This document shows, one piece after another, positions 9,501 to 17,559 of a stretch of 64,000 nt of DNA. How positions within the stretch are numbered: position 1 is the stretch's first letter; every line of letters starts with the position of its first letter. This DNA comes from Shouchella sp047238345. GTDB lineage: Bacteria; Bacillota; Bacilli; Bacillales; Bacillaceae_D. The DNA lies in the NCBI RefSeq assembly GCF_047238345.1, contig NZ_JBDFMQ010000001.1:2232001-2296000 (forward strand), written 5' to 3'. A program made the translations under genes and the position numbers. The notes under the pieces were generated by a model. That model worked only from the letters and a program-made list of their open reading frames with translations, had not been told where the DNA came from and did not search any database.

Positions 9501-9754
9501 CCGTCTGGACGTTCTTTACGAATAATTCTTGTCACAAAATCGAGTGTCAACGGCTCAATATACACCCGATCTGCCATCGTTGTGTCTGTCATAATTGTTG
9601 CAGGATTTGAATTAATGAGGATAACCTCGTACCCTTCTTCTTTTAACGCTTGACACGCTTGTGTCCCTGCATAATCAAATTCAGCTGCTTGACCGATCAC
9701 AATTGGACCTGATCCGATCACAAGAATTTTTTTCAAATCTGTACGCTTTGGCAT
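6566..9754 (-). CDS. carB: Carbamoyl phosphate synthase large subunit, pyrimidine-specific
   Basis: Makes carbamoyl phosphate from bicarbonate, two ATP and ammonia channelled from CarA. The 1062 residues contain two homologous ATP-grasp halves, each opening with an LVLGSGPIRIGQ-type motif (residues near 10 and about 555), and a C-terminal MGS-like allosteric domain from about residue 930. It is the pyrimidine (pyrAB-type) copy, as shown by its place between carA and pyrK. Length matches the family. The start at 9754 follows a GGGGAGAG site, 23 bases after carA. Confidence 0.97.
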   Translation of the reverse strand: MPKRTDLKKILVIGSGPIVIGQAAEFDYAGTQACQALKEEGYEVILINSNPATIMTDTTMADRVYIEPLTLDFVTRIIRKERPDGLLPTLGGQTGLNMALELKNAGVLERYDIELLGTKLSAIEQAEDREQFRALMNLLGEPVPESEIVHTLAEAEKFVAHIGFPVIIRPAYTLGGTGGGIAYNDEDLQEIVASGLKYSPVTQCLVEKSIAGFKEVEYEVMRDAQDEAIVVCNMENFDPVGVHTGDSIVFAPSQTLSDRDYQMLRNSSLSIIRALGIEGGCNVQFALDAHSDQYYIIEVNPRVSRSSALASKATGYPIAKIAAKIAVGYHLDELKNPVTETTYASFEPALDYVVSKIPRWPFDKFESANRTLGTQMKATGEVMAIGRSLEESLLKAVRSLEAGYDHIQDATLDMQSEENLLKKIAKADDERLFAIGALLRKGTPVETIYQTTKIDRLFLQKLARIVALEEQLTEARTNEKLLRKIKRAGFADSFIAKRWKTEEQAVFELRDAAGIKPVFKMVDTCAAEFASATPYFYSTYERENESNVTEKDSILVLGSGPIRIGQGIEFDYATVHTVWAIKEAGYEAIIMNNNPETVSTDFSTSDKLYFEPLTIEDVMNVIHLENPKGVIVQFGGQTAINLAADLAARGVKIIGTQLEDMDRAENRDKFEQTLMNLAIPQPLGRTATSVEGAVTIATEIGYPVLVRPSYVLGGRAMEIVYHEEELLRYMQSAVKVNPKHPVLVDRYLTGKELEVDAISDGTDVYIPGIMEHIERAGVHSGDSIAVYPPQTVPEHLKERLIERTTKIARGLNIIGLLNIQFVWHQDDVYVLEVNPRSSRTVPFLSKITGVPMANVATRVMLGESLASLGYGTGYHPEAKEVSVKVPVFSFAKLRRVDITLGPEMKSTGEVMGRDRTLEKALYKGLVASGMNIPTHGSVLFTIADKDKQESIEIAKRFHEIGYSIMATSGTANLLEMEGIPVRVVNKINEGKPHLLDLIRQGEAQFVINTLTRGKQPARDGFRIRRESVENGVVCLTSIDTAAALLSVLESITFAAESMPQPV

Positions 9755-9777
9755 AACAACACTCTCCCCTAATCCTA

Positions 9778-10863
9778 TTAAACAAGTACGTTTGTTTTTA
9801 CTGTTTTCATCATCTCGACAAAACGATCAAAAAGATCATTTGCATCATGAGGTCCTGGGTTTGCTTCTGGATGATACTGAACGCTAAAGGCGGCTGCTCG
9901 TTTATGGGATAATCCTTCCACGGTTCCGTCGTTCACCGCTTCGTGCGTTAACACTAATTCTGTTCCTTCTAAAGAAGCGAGGTCAACGGTATAGCCATGG
10001 TTTTGCGCTGTAATATCAATTCGACCTGTTGTCAATTCACGTACAGGATGATTCGATCCACGATGACCGAATGTCAATTTGCTCGTGGTTGCACCGCTTG
10101 CTAGTGCTAAAAGTTGGTGGCCTAAACAGATTCCGAATAGCGGGATTTCTCCTACTAGTGCACGTACCGTTTCAATCGTTTCAGGAACATCTTCAGGATT
10201 ACCGGGTCCGTTTGAGACAAGCACACCGTCAACACCAAGGCGTTTGATCTCTTGTGCAGTTGTGTTGTATGGCACAACAACCACATCACATTGTCGTTCA
10301 ATAAGGGACTGTAAAATGCCATGTTTCATTCCACAATCAATCAATGCAACACGCTTTCCTTTTCCAGGCACATGATAAGCCGTATTTACTGATACTTGTG
10401 ATACTTGCGTCGTTTGAAGGGGTATGTGCTGGAGCTCTTCGACCACATCCTCAACCTTTACCGACAACGAGCATACATAGCCTTTCATGGTTCCGTGTGC
10501 GCGAATTTTTCTCGTTAACATACGTGTATCGATTCCCGCTAATCCTGGAATTCCTTTTGCAACAAGTAACTCATGAAGCGATTCTTGCTCTCGATAGTGA
10601 CTAGGTTCATCCTCTACTTCTCGCACGATCAGAGCGGAAATGGCAGGGTCAAGGGATTCAAAATCATCTCGATTGATGCCATAGTTGCCGATTAGCGGAT
10701 ACGTCAACATTACAATCTGTCCACAATAGGATGGATCAGACAAAATCTCTTGATACCCAGTCATTCCTGTATTAAATACAACTTCTCCACTTATTTCTAC
10801 GTCGGCTCCAAAACCTTCTCCAATAAATACAGTGCCATCTTCTAAAATGAGTTGTTTATCCAT
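9778..10863 (-). CDS. carA: Carbamoyl phosphate synthase small (glutaminase) subunit
   Basis: Hydrolyses glutamine and passes ammonia to CarB. The 361-residue protein has the N-terminal CPSase_sm domain and a C-terminal class I glutamine amidotransferase domain with nucleophile GICLGHQ and the His-Glu partners in QYHPEANPGPHD. It overlaps the end of pyrC by eight bases, implying coupled translation. It is the pyrAA of the Bacillus pyr operon. Confidence 0.97.
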   Translation of the reverse strand: MDKQLILEDGTVFIGEGFGADVEISGEVVFNTGMTGYQEILSDPSYCGQIVMLTYPLIGNYGINRDDFESLDPAISALIVREVEDEPSHYREQESLHELLVAKGIPGLAGIDTRMLTRKIRAHGTMKGYVCSLSVKVEDVVEELQHIPLQTTQVSQVSVNTAYHVPGKGKRVALIDCGMKHGILQSLIERQCDVVVVPYNTTAQEIKRLGVDGVLVSNGPGNPEDVPETIETVRALVGEIPLFGICLGHQLLALASGATTSKLTFGHRGSNHPVRELTTGRIDITAQNHGYTVDLASLEGTELVLTHEAVNDGTVEGLSHKRAAAFSVQYHPEANPGPHDANDLFDRFVEMMKTVKTNVLV

Positions 10864-12133
10864 GGTTCACTCGCTCCTTTGTAAAAACCGCTTCGCCTGC
10901 TACATAAGTGGCGTGTGGAATTCCTGTACACGTCCACCCTGCAAACGGTGTGTTTGTACCTTTACTGTAAAATGTCTCAGGGTTAATCGTTTCCGTTGCC
11001 TGTAAATCAATCAGCGTGAAATCGGCCGGAGCCCCGACATTCAATGTTCCATATGGAAGTTCGAATGTTTCTGCTGGTTTTGTTGTAAGCCAATCAATAA
11101 GCTGGTTCAAGCCGAACGAGCCTGATTCAACAAAGTGTGTATACAATAATGGGAATGCCGTTTCGAGTCCGACAATTCCAAACGGCGCTCGATCCATGCT
11201 CGTTTGTTTCTCTTCTTGTGTATGCGGCGCGTGATCCGTTGCGATGAAGTCAATCGTCCCATCGAGCAACCCTTCAATTAATGCTTCTTGATCGGCTTTT
11301 GATCGAAGTGGCGGATTCATTTTAAAATTCGTATCTTGACCGTTAATGTCCTCTTCACTTAGGAGCAGGTGATGAGGTGTTACTTCTGCGGTTACCCGAA
11401 TACCCGCTTTTTTTGCGTCTCGAATCGTGCGTACCGACTCTTTCGTTGACACGTGGCAAACATGGTAGTGGCAATTTGCTGCTTCTGCAAGCAGCACGTC
11501 TCTTGCAATATGTACAGATTCACATACTGATGGAATCCCATTTAAGCCTTCTTGCATGGCGTACTGTCCTTCGTGCACAGAACCGCCGTTAATCAAGGTA
11601 TTGTCTTCACAATGGGCAACAACTGCCATTTGATACTTAGCTGCTTCTTTCATCGCCGCAAGCATCATACCAGCGTCTTGAATGCCTACCCCGTCATCCG
11701 TGAACGCAAAGGCGCCTGCATCTTTAAGAGCTGAGAAGTCTGTTAGCTCTTTTCCTAGTTGTCTCGTTGTAATAGAGGCATAAGGAAGAACGCGCACATG
11801 TGCTTTTTCAGCAATTCGTGCCATTAATGCAGTCATCGTTTCAGCTGTATCTGGAACAGGTCTTGTGTTCGGCATCGCGGCTACTGTCGTAAATCCCCCT
11901 CTCGCTGCTGCTTTTGTACCTGTTTCAATCGTCTCTTTCTTTTCGCCACCTGGTTCTCTTAAGTGGATGTGAAGATCAACAAAACCTGGCGTAATCAAAA
12001 GGTTATTCGCGTCAATTTCTTTTGTAATGTCGGTTGTTTCCTCAACAAAATGGCCATCTCGTACAAACAAATGTTTTTGCTCTTTCTCGCCTGCCGCGTT
12101 TATGATAAATCCGTTACTAATTTTTAGTGTCAT
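10856..12133 (-). CDS. pyrC: Dihydroorotase
   Basis: Cyclises carbamoyl aspartate to dihydroorotate. The 425-residue zinc amidohydrolase of the class I type carries the metal-binding DLHIHLREPG motif (near residues 53-62), further histidines in VAHCED and HVCHVST, and the metal aspartate in FIATDHAPH. The gene lies between pyrB (24-base gap) and carA (overlap), as in other Bacillaceae. Confidence 0.96.
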   Translation of the reverse strand: MTLKISNGFIINAAGEKEQKHLFVRDGHFVEETTDITKEIDANNLLITPGFVDLHIHLREPGGEKKETIETGTKAAARGGFTTVAAMPNTRPVPDTAETMTALMARIAEKAHVRVLPYASITTRQLGKELTDFSALKDAGAFAFTDDGVGIQDAGMMLAAMKEAAKYQMAVVAHCEDNTLINGGSVHEGQYAMQEGLNGIPSVCESVHIARDVLLAEAANCHYHVCHVSTKESVRTIRDAKKAGIRVTAEVTPHHLLLSEEDINGQDTNFKMNPPLRSKADQEALIEGLLDGTIDFIATDHAPHTQEEKQTSMDRAPFGIVGLETAFPLLYTHFVESGSFGLNQLIDWLTTKPAETFELPYGTLNVGAPADFTLIDLQATETINPETFYSKGTNTPFAGWTCTGIPHATYVAGEAVFTKERVNHG

Positions 12134-12157
12134 TTTGTCTTCATCCCCTTTTTATAC

Positions 12158-13063
12158 TTAACGTTGTAACGCTCGTTTTAACACCGCCATGCGTATAGCC
12201 ACACCATTCTCGCTTTGCTTGTAAATTCTAGAGCGATCACATTCAACTAAAGCACTACTAATTTCAACATCCCGATTTACTGGGGCCGGGTGCATAATGA
12301 TGCTGTCTTGCTTCATCTTTTTTTCGCGTTCCATCGTTAAACCGTAACGTTGATGATAGTCTTCTTTAGAAAAAGCCATTGCACCGTCATGCCGCTCATG
12401 CTGGACTCGAAGCAACATGACCACATCCGCAGTTTTAACTGCTTCATCCATTGAGAGATACCGATAACGAGTCTGAAAATCCCCCATCCATTCAATCGGA
12501 CCAGCAATTGTTACCGTTGCCCCCAATCGTTGAAGGATTTCAGCGTTAGAGCGCGCTACTCTACTGTGTTGAAGATCCCCTACAATCGTGACCGTCAGCC
12601 CTTCAAACTGTGAAAACTCTTGTTTAATTGTTAGCAAATCTAAAAGCGATTGTGTTGGATGATTGCCACATCCATCTCCAGCATTAAGAACCGGAATGTT
12701 TATTTCTTTTAACTCTTCATAAAATTCATCTTTTGAATGGCGGATCACGACTGCACTCGCTCCAATCGATTGCAGTGTTCGCACAGTGTCGTATAACGAC
12801 TCACCTTTTTGGGTGCTTGATGACGCCCCATCAAATTGTAAGACGTCAAAGCCCAGTCGGCGTTCCGCTACTTCAAAGCTAAATCGTGTACGTGTGCTCG
12901 GTTCAAAAAATAAATTTGCGATAAACGTTTGGTCGCTTGGCTGCCACGTTTCTCCATTTGCAAATCGCTCAGCTTGCTGCAGAATGTCGTACACCTCATC
13001 TACGTGTAATTCTGTCATCGTATAGAGGCTCTGATTTCGAGAGCCATATAATTGAACCGTCAT
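12158..13063 (-). CDS. pyrB: Aspartate carbamoyltransferase catalytic subunit
   Basis: Condenses carbamoyl phosphate with aspartate, the committed step. The 301-residue protein has the carbamoyl phosphate signature FEPSTRTRFSFE (near residues 52-63) and HPAPVNRDVE in the aspartate domain. No regulatory subunit gene (pyrI) is present, as expected for Bacillus. Only 14 bases separate it from pyrP, so the attenuator found here in B. subtilis cannot be present. Confidence 0.97.
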   Translation of the reverse strand: MTVQLYGSRNQSLYTMTELHVDEVYDILQQAERFANGETWQPSDQTFIANLFFEPSTRTRFSFEVAERRLGFDVLQFDGASSSTQKGESLYDTVRTLQSIGASAVVIRHSKDEFYEELKEINIPVLNAGDGCGNHPTQSLLDLLTIKQEFSQFEGLTVTIVGDLQHSRVARSNAEILQRLGATVTIAGPIEWMGDFQTRYRYLSMDEAVKTADVVMLLRVQHERHDGAMAFSKEDYHQRYGLTMEREKKMKQDSIIMHPAPVNRDVEISSALVECDRSRIYKQSENGVAIRMAVLKRALQR

Positions 13064-13077
13064 TCGTACATCCTCCT

Positions 13078-14382
13078 TTAGTGTTGTTCCGGATTTTCTT
13101 CAAACATGTTTTGTTCACCGTAGCTAACGTTTTTATTTGGCAAGACAGCATGTAGGACTAAACCAATAATGGTGGCGAGTGACATACCTGCAATTTCAAA
13201 TGTGTCGGAGAAGCGTACAGTTGCGCCACCGATCCCCACTACGAGAATGATCGATGCAATCACCATATTTCGTTTTTCACCCATATCAAGCTTATTATCG
13301 ACGAGCATGCGTATACCAGCAGAAGCGATGATGCCGAACAACATAATGGAGATGCCGCCCATCACCGCTTCAGGAATCGAGCTGATTAACGCGGCCACCT
13401 TTCCAATGAATGAGAACGTAATCGCCAACACTGCCGCACCTGCTATCACGAAGACGCTGAACACTCGAGTAATCGCAATAACACCGACATTTTCACCGTA
13501 TGTGGTATTCGGTGGTCCACCGATGCCCGCTGCAATGATTGTCGCTAAACCATCACCCATTACCGTTCGGTGCATGCCTGGCTTTTGCAAAAAATTCTTT
13601 CCTGAAATCTTGCTTAACACCATTAATTGTCCTGTATGTTCCGCTAATGTCACTAATGCGACTGGCGCCATAATGGCGATGATTGCCCAGTTTAAGGAAG
13701 GGTCATACGTGTAGAATGGGATCATTAATTCAGGAACAGCAAACCAGTTTGCGTCTCGAATCGGGTTTAGATCAATTAACCCTTGTGAGAGCGCGAATAC
13801 GTAACCCGCTATTAAACCAAGTAATATCGGAATTAAATTTAAAAATCCTTTAAAGTACATCGTCGCAATGACGGCAACCCCTAGCGTTATACCTGCTGTA
13901 ACGATGTGAACAAGGCTATATTCATCCGTTCCCGGTAAATACATCGCATTATCCACTGCCGTTGTTGCTAAACTTAGACCAATCACCATAATGACTGGAC
14001 CTACAACAATCGGTGGTAAAAGTTTAGTAATCCAGTTTGTTCCTGCCGCTTTGATAATAAGTGCTACAACCCCATAAATAATTCCAGCGAAGAAACTTCC
14101 GATCATGGCTCCTTCCGTTCCGCCTAATGCTTGTGCGGATAAAATCGGAGCGATAAAGGCAAACGATGAACCTAAGTAGGCTGGTACTTGCCCCTTTGTA
14201 ATGAGGATAAATGCCAATGTCCCTAGTCCACTTGATAAGAGAGCCGTTGCTGGACTCATATCAATTAAAAATGGAACGAGTACCGTTGCACCAAACATTG
14301 CGCATAAGTGTTGTAAACTGAACAAAAGCCATTGGTCTGCTCGAGGTATTTCTTGGATGCCTAATCTCATTTTTTGTTTCAT
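13078..14382 (-). CDS. pyrP: Uracil permease
   Basis: Proton-coupled uracil importer of the NCS2 (nucleobase-cation symporter 2) family in the plasma membrane. The 434 residues form about 12-14 hydrophobic segments, with the family region GDGLATIIAAGIGGPPNTTYGE-like sequence in the middle. It is the second gene of the operon. A PyrR attenuator precedes it, so uracil uptake falls when pyrimidine nucleotides are plentiful. Confidence 0.95.
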   Translation of the reverse strand: MKQKMRLGIQEIPRADQWLLFSLQHLCAMFGATVLVPFLIDMSPATALLSSGLGTLAFILITKGQVPAYLGSSFAFIAPILSAQALGGTEGAMIGSFFAGIIYGVVALIIKAAGTNWITKLLPPIVVGPVIMVIGLSLATTAVDNAMYLPGTDEYSLVHIVTAGITLGVAVIATMYFKGFLNLIPILLGLIAGYVFALSQGLIDLNPIRDANWFAVPELMIPFYTYDPSLNWAIIAIMAPVALVTLAEHTGQLMVLSKISGKNFLQKPGMHRTVMGDGLATIIAAGIGGPPNTTYGENVGVIAITRVFSVFVIAGAAVLAITFSFIGKVAALISSIPEAVMGGISIMLFGIIASAGIRMLVDNKLDMGEKRNMVIASIILVVGIGGATVRFSDTFEIAGMSLATIIGLVLHAVLPNKNVSYGEQNMFEENPEQH

Positions 14383-14418
14383 CGATTTTCTCCTTTTGCC
14401 TTTTTGTTCATATAAAAA

Positions 14419-14439
14419 GCCTCCTAGAGTCTAGGAGGC
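14419..14439 (-). terminator. PyrR-controlled terminator before pyrP
   Basis: Nine-base G+C-rich stem (14419-14427 with 14431-14439, loop of three) followed in the mRNA by TTTTTATA. It lies downstream of a PyrR binding loop in the same leader and is the attenuator terminator between pyrR and pyrP. Confidence 0.88.
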
Positions 14440-14484
14440 GGCAAGAAAGAAGCACAAACGTGTTGCTTTGCGTGTGTTCTTATT

Positions 14485-14520
14485 CCTCTTGCCAGCCTCA
14501 CAGGACTACGATTAAAGAGG
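14485..14520 (-). promoter_or_regulatory. PyrR binding loop (anti-antiterminator) before pyrP
   Basis: The mRNA segment begins CCTCTT and ends AAGAGG, which pair to close a loop containing the conserved core AGTCCTGTGAGGCT. This matches the PyrR-binding RNA of Bacillus pyr leaders. With UMP bound, PyrR holds this structure and lets the terminator at 14419-14439 form. Confidence 0.88.
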
Positions 14521-14522
14521 AG

Positions 14523-15053
14523 CTATACAATTGTTACTTCATCTAATTCATCTACTTCTTTAAGCTTAGCGGAGATGCGCTCTTGCTTCGAAGTTGGCAC
14601 ATTTTTCCCAACATAATCAGGACGAATTGGCAGTTCACGATGCCCTCGATCCACTAACACAGCAAGTTGTATTAATGAAGGCCTCCCGAGATCAATCAAA
14701 GCGTCAAGGGCTGAGCGCACCGTTCTCCCTGTATAAAGAACATCATCCACAAGAATTACGGTAAGGCCATTAATGTCAACCGGTATATCCGTTCCTTGTA
14801 AGACTGGTTCGTGATCGCTTGTTTTAGGTGTTAAATCATCACGATAAAGCGTAATATCAACTTCACCGACAGGAATATCTTGTCCTTCAATATCCTTAAT
14901 TCGTTGAGCCAACCGATTAGCAAGATAAATGCCTCGTGTCTTAATCCCAACTAACACACAGTTCTCTACGCCTTTATTTCGCTCAATCACCTCGTGTGAC
15001 ATCCTCGTTATTGCACGGCGCATCGCATCTTCATCAATGATCATTCTTGCCAT
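14523..15053 (-). CDS. pyrR: Pyrimidine operon attenuation protein / uracil phosphoribosyltransferase
   Basis: RNA-binding regulator that senses UMP/UTP against PRPP and promotes termination in pyr mRNA leaders; it also has weak uracil phosphoribosyltransferase activity. The 176-residue type I PRTase fold has the PRPP loop VILVDDVLYTGRTVRSALD. It is the first gene of the operon. Its own leader and the pyrR-pyrP gap both carry the RNA target, giving autoregulation. Confidence 0.97.
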   Translation of the reverse strand: MARMIIDEDAMRRAITRMSHEVIERNKGVENCVLVGIKTRGIYLANRLAQRIKDIEGQDIPVGEVDITLYRDDLTPKTSDHEPVLQGTDIPVDINGLTVILVDDVLYTGRTVRSALDALIDLGRPSLIQLAVLVDRGHRELPIRPDYVGKNVPTSKQERISAKLKEVDELDEVTIV

Positions 15054-15072
15054 CGTCGAGCCTCCTCACAAA

Positions 15073-15109
15073 AAATCCCTACCTGTCCTAAAGGAGCAGA
15101 TAGGGATTT
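15073..15109 (-). terminator. PyrR-controlled terminator in the pyr operon leader
   Basis: A 13-base stem with one G-U pair (15097-15109 with 15073-15085) is followed in the mRNA by six T. It lies just before the pyrR ribosome site and is the first attenuator of the operon. Confidence 0.88.
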
Positions 15110-15133
15110 AGATAGACGTATCCAAATTCACCG

Positions 15134-15170
15134 ACTCCTTGATAGCCTCACAGGACTATGTTTAAAGGAC
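15134..15170 (-). promoter_or_regulatory. PyrR binding loop in the pyr operon leader
   Basis: The mRNA reads GTCCTTT, then the conserved AGTCCTGTGAGGCT core, then AAGGAGT, which closes the loop. It shares its core with the element before pyrP, and it sits at the very start of the transcript predicted from the promoter at 15188-15216. Confidence 0.88.
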
Positions 15171-15187
15171 ATATAATCTTCTTTTGT

Positions 15188-15216
15188 AGTATGCATCACT
15201 CGTACGGTTTTGTCAA
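15188..15216 (-). promoter_or_regulatory. Sigma-A promoter of the pyr operon
   Basis: A perfect TTGACA (15211-15216) and CATACT (15188-15193) are separated by 17 bases. The -35 box overlaps the stop codon of the upstream pseudouridine synthase gene. The predicted start near 15181 puts the PyrR loop within the first 50 bases of the mRNA. Confidence 0.75.
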
Positions 15217-16121
15217 TCTTGTTTTCGTAAATCTTGCAATAATGTTTCCATATCTTCAGGCACTGGCGCAGTAAACAAAAGTTCTTCATTTGTTCTCGGA
15301 TGAACAAATCCAAGGGTTTCTGCATGTAGCGCTTGTCCAGCAATCGGCAATGTTTTCTTATACCCGTATTTCGGATCTCCTGCTAATGGATGTTCAATAT
15401 ATTGAAAATGTACGCGAATTTGATGAGTTCGGCCTGTTTCTAATTCACAAGTCACGTAAGAAAAAGCGCGAAACGTTTCTTCTAAGGTGAAATGCGTAAC
15501 AGCTTGCTTACTGTTTCTGTCCGTCACCGCCATCTTTTGACGATCTTTTAAATCTCGACCGATCGGTGCATCAATTGTCCCTTTCTTATGAGAAAGCACA
15601 CCATGTACAATTGCCTTGTATTGACGCTTTGTTGTTTTGTTCATTAATTGTTTGGACAAATGTTCATGGGCATGGTCATTTTTTGCTGCAACAATTAAAC
15701 CTGTCGTGTCCTTATCGATTCGATGTACAATGCCAGGACGAACCTCGTCATTAATGCCTGACAAATCGGTGCAGTGGTACAGAAGCGCATTGACAAGGGT
15801 CCCGCTTGAATGCCCTGGCGCCGGATGTACAACCATGCCTCTAGGTTTGTTGACCACAATGAGATCCGCATCTTCATAGACGACGTCTAGGGGGATATTT
15901 TCAGCTTTCACTTCCGTTGACGCTAGCTCTGGCTCCATGACGCCAATTACATCGCCTTGTTGAACTTTATAATTTGCTTTTATTGCTTGTTCATTCACAG
16001 TCACCAGGCCGTCTTGAATCCACTTCTGGACGTGGGTTCGTGATGTATCTCCATGTAAAAGAACGATCATTTTATCAATACGCTCATTGATTTGCGTTTC
16101 ATCAATTGTCCATTGTTTCAT
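15213..16121 (-). CDS. ylyB: RluA/RluD-family 23S rRNA pseudouridine synthase
   Basis: Converts uridines in rRNA to pseudouridine; closest to Bacillus YlyB in the RluD group. The protein has an N-terminal S4 RNA-binding domain (about 10-70) and the catalytic domain with the aspartate in HRIDKDTTGL. I prefer the ATG at 16121 (302 residues), with AAGGAGA upstream; an earlier in-frame start at 16148 lies inside lspA without a better site. The order lspA-ylyB-pyrR is conserved in Bacillus. The stop codon is part of the pyr -35 box. Confidence 0.93.
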   Translation of the reverse strand: MKQWTIDETQINERIDKMIVLLHGDTSRTHVQKWIQDGLVTVNEQAIKANYKVQQGDVIGVMEPELASTEVKAENIPLDVVYEDADLIVVNKPRGMVVHPAPGHSSGTLVNALLYHCTDLSGINDEVRPGIVHRIDKDTTGLIVAAKNDHAHEHLSKQLMNKTTKRQYKAIVHGVLSHKKGTIDAPIGRDLKDRQKMAVTDRNSKQAVTHFTLEETFRAFSYVTCELETGRTHQIRVHFQYIEHPLAGDPKYGYKKTLPIAGQALHAETLGFVHPRTNEELLFTAPVPEDMETLLQDLRKQD

Positions 16122-16122
16122 A

Positions 16123-16581
16123 TTAGTTCTTGCTCTCCTTCTTTTCACGCCTAGCTTCTAAAATTAAATTTATTAAAAATAGCCCCACACCGACTGTTAA
16201 GGCCGAGTCAGCAATATTAAAAATCGGGAAGTTTCCAAATGTATCAATAAAATCAACCACTTCTTGACGAAAAAGACGGTCAATAAAATTCCCAATCGCG
16301 CCACCTAAAATAAGGCCCAAAGCCCACTTTAATAATGTATGGTTCTTAGCTTCGGTTTGGATCAGATAAATAATCACACCAACCATAATGACGGTAATAA
16401 TGTAAAACAACCACATCTGCCCTTGCAAAATGCCAAACGCCGCACCAGAATTTCGATGAGAGAAAATGTAAAAAACATTTTCAATGACCGTAATGCGTTC
16501 ACCGATGACCATATTTTGAACAACAAGCCACTTGGTTAATTGATCAAGTCCGATAATAAGTAATGCAATTATGTAAGCCAT
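16123..16581 (-). CDS. lspA: Lipoprotein signal peptidase (signal peptidase II)
   Basis: Membrane aspartyl protease that removes signal peptides from diacylglyceryl-modified prolipoproteins. It has 152 residues and four membrane segments. The catalytic aspartates are in GNFIDRL (near residue 100) and FNIADS (near residue 125). Substrates encoded in this window include CtaC and the lipoprotein at 56.9 kb. The start at 16581 follows GTGGAGGATACG. Confidence 0.96.
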   Translation of the reverse strand: MAYIIALLIIGLDQLTKWLVVQNMVIGERITVIENVFYIFSHRNSGAAFGILQGQMWLFYIITVIMVGVIIYLIQTEAKNHTLLKWALGLILGGAIGNFIDRLFRQEVVDFIDTFGNFPIFNIADSALTVGVGLFLINLILEARREKKESKN

Positions 16582-16695
16582 TCGTATCCTCCACTATGTA
16601 ATAGGCTTAGTGTAGCATAAATACAAAAAAATGTCTGTCCTTTCTCCATGGATGACAGCGACTTATACTCAATCCTGTTTGCATAGAAATTAAGA

Positions 16696-16717
16696 ACGGA
16701 GGTGTTAAAACCTCCGT
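16696..16717 (-). terminator. Terminator after ylyA
   Basis: A perfect eight-base stem (ACGGAGGT/ACCTCCGT, loop of six) lies 20 bases past the ylyA stop. The T tract in the ylyA direction is imperfect (TTCTTAATTT). On the plus strand it is followed by GTTTTT. Confidence 0.55.
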
Positions 16718-16736
16718 GTTTTTGCACAAACCGCTA

Positions 16737-17369
16737 TTATCTCTGGTCTCGTTTCCGATAAGCATTATAATGTTCATTTTGCTCAACCGTCACACTGTCC
16801 GGCCCATGATACCCATCAATACCTGTGGAAAGAAACCCTTCAAAGTCTTCCACACCATTCGCGCCATATAAGTCGGTATCTCCTGTTTCTTCATCATATT
16901 CCAAAGACGTATCATTAAAACGAGCGACCGCTTGATAGGCATCTTCTCCATCAAACTCTGTTTCATCTTCATCATGGTCCTTATTATATGCTTCAAACCC
17001 TTGTACAACTTCTTCCTCAACAGGTCGATCATAGGGCACAGAGTGGGAAGCCACAGATGCAATCGTTCGTGCTTCTGGATAAGCTTTAAGTCTTTCTTCA
17101 GGGATGTGTTCACCAGTCACTTCACATCTACCATACGTACCTTGATCAATCTTTTCTAACGCATCGTCAATTGCATGAAGTTCATGCTCAGCGTGTTGAA
17201 ACAACGCTTCATCTTTTTCGCGATCAAATAAATCGGTCGCATTATCAGCAGGATGATTATCATAATTCGATAACTCTGCTTGTTGTTGTTTAGGGTCATG
17301 AGAAGATTGATGTTTAACGAGTTGCTCTCTACGTTCAATCAGCTTGCTTTTATACCACGTTGTATCCAT
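16737..17369 (-). CDS. ylyA: DksA/TraR-like protein of the YteA/YlyA family
   Basis: A 210-residue acidic protein of the Bacillus YteA/YlyA family, related to DksA, which binds RNA polymerase through its secondary channel. It has an N-terminal helical hairpin (about 1-85) and a DksA-type finger region YGRCEVTGEHIPEERL that keeps one cysteine only, so zinc binding is doubtful, as is common in this family. The C-terminal half is acidic and low in complexity. In B. subtilis ylyA also lies next to lspA and affects sporulation transcription. Here divIVA is directly upstream because ileS is missing. Confidence 0.82.
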   Translation of the reverse strand: MDTTWYKSKLIERREQLVKHQSSHDPKQQQAELSNYDNHPADNATDLFDREKDEALFQHAEHELHAIDDALEKIDQGTYGRCEVTGEHIPEERLKAYPEARTIASVASHSVPYDRPVEEEVVQGFEAYNKDHDEDETEFDGEDAYQAVARFNDTSLEYDEETGDTDLYGANGVEDFEGFLSTGIDGYHGPDSVTVEQNEHYNAYRKRDQR

Positions 17370-17462
17370 TTAAAATCACTCCTTATACGTAGGATGACCC
17401 GTTCTACGTATTCATTGAGCGCCAAATAAAACCAGCTGAAAATGGATTCTTTTTCATACAAA

Positions 17463-17497
17463 AAGCATCGATCTCTACGAAACGTGAGTCGATGCTT
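17463..17497 (-). terminator. Terminator after divIVA
   Basis: A nine-base outer stem (AAGCATCGA/TCGATGCTT) with an inner stem and a small loop. It is followed in the divIVA direction by a T5 tract. It closes the ylm-divIVA operon, leaving ylyA-lspA-ylyB as a separate unit. Confidence 0.8.
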
Positions 17498-17559
17498 CAT
17501 TTGAAAAACTTTTTTAATAAAACGCAGATAAACCGTTACATGTATATGTAAAATGCACC

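Noticed and set aside
13169..13714. 181-codon plus-strand open frame opposite pyrP
   Set aside because: It is the mirror of a membrane protein gene (rich in Ile, Ala, Pro, Thr) and has no ribosome site; pyrP is certain.
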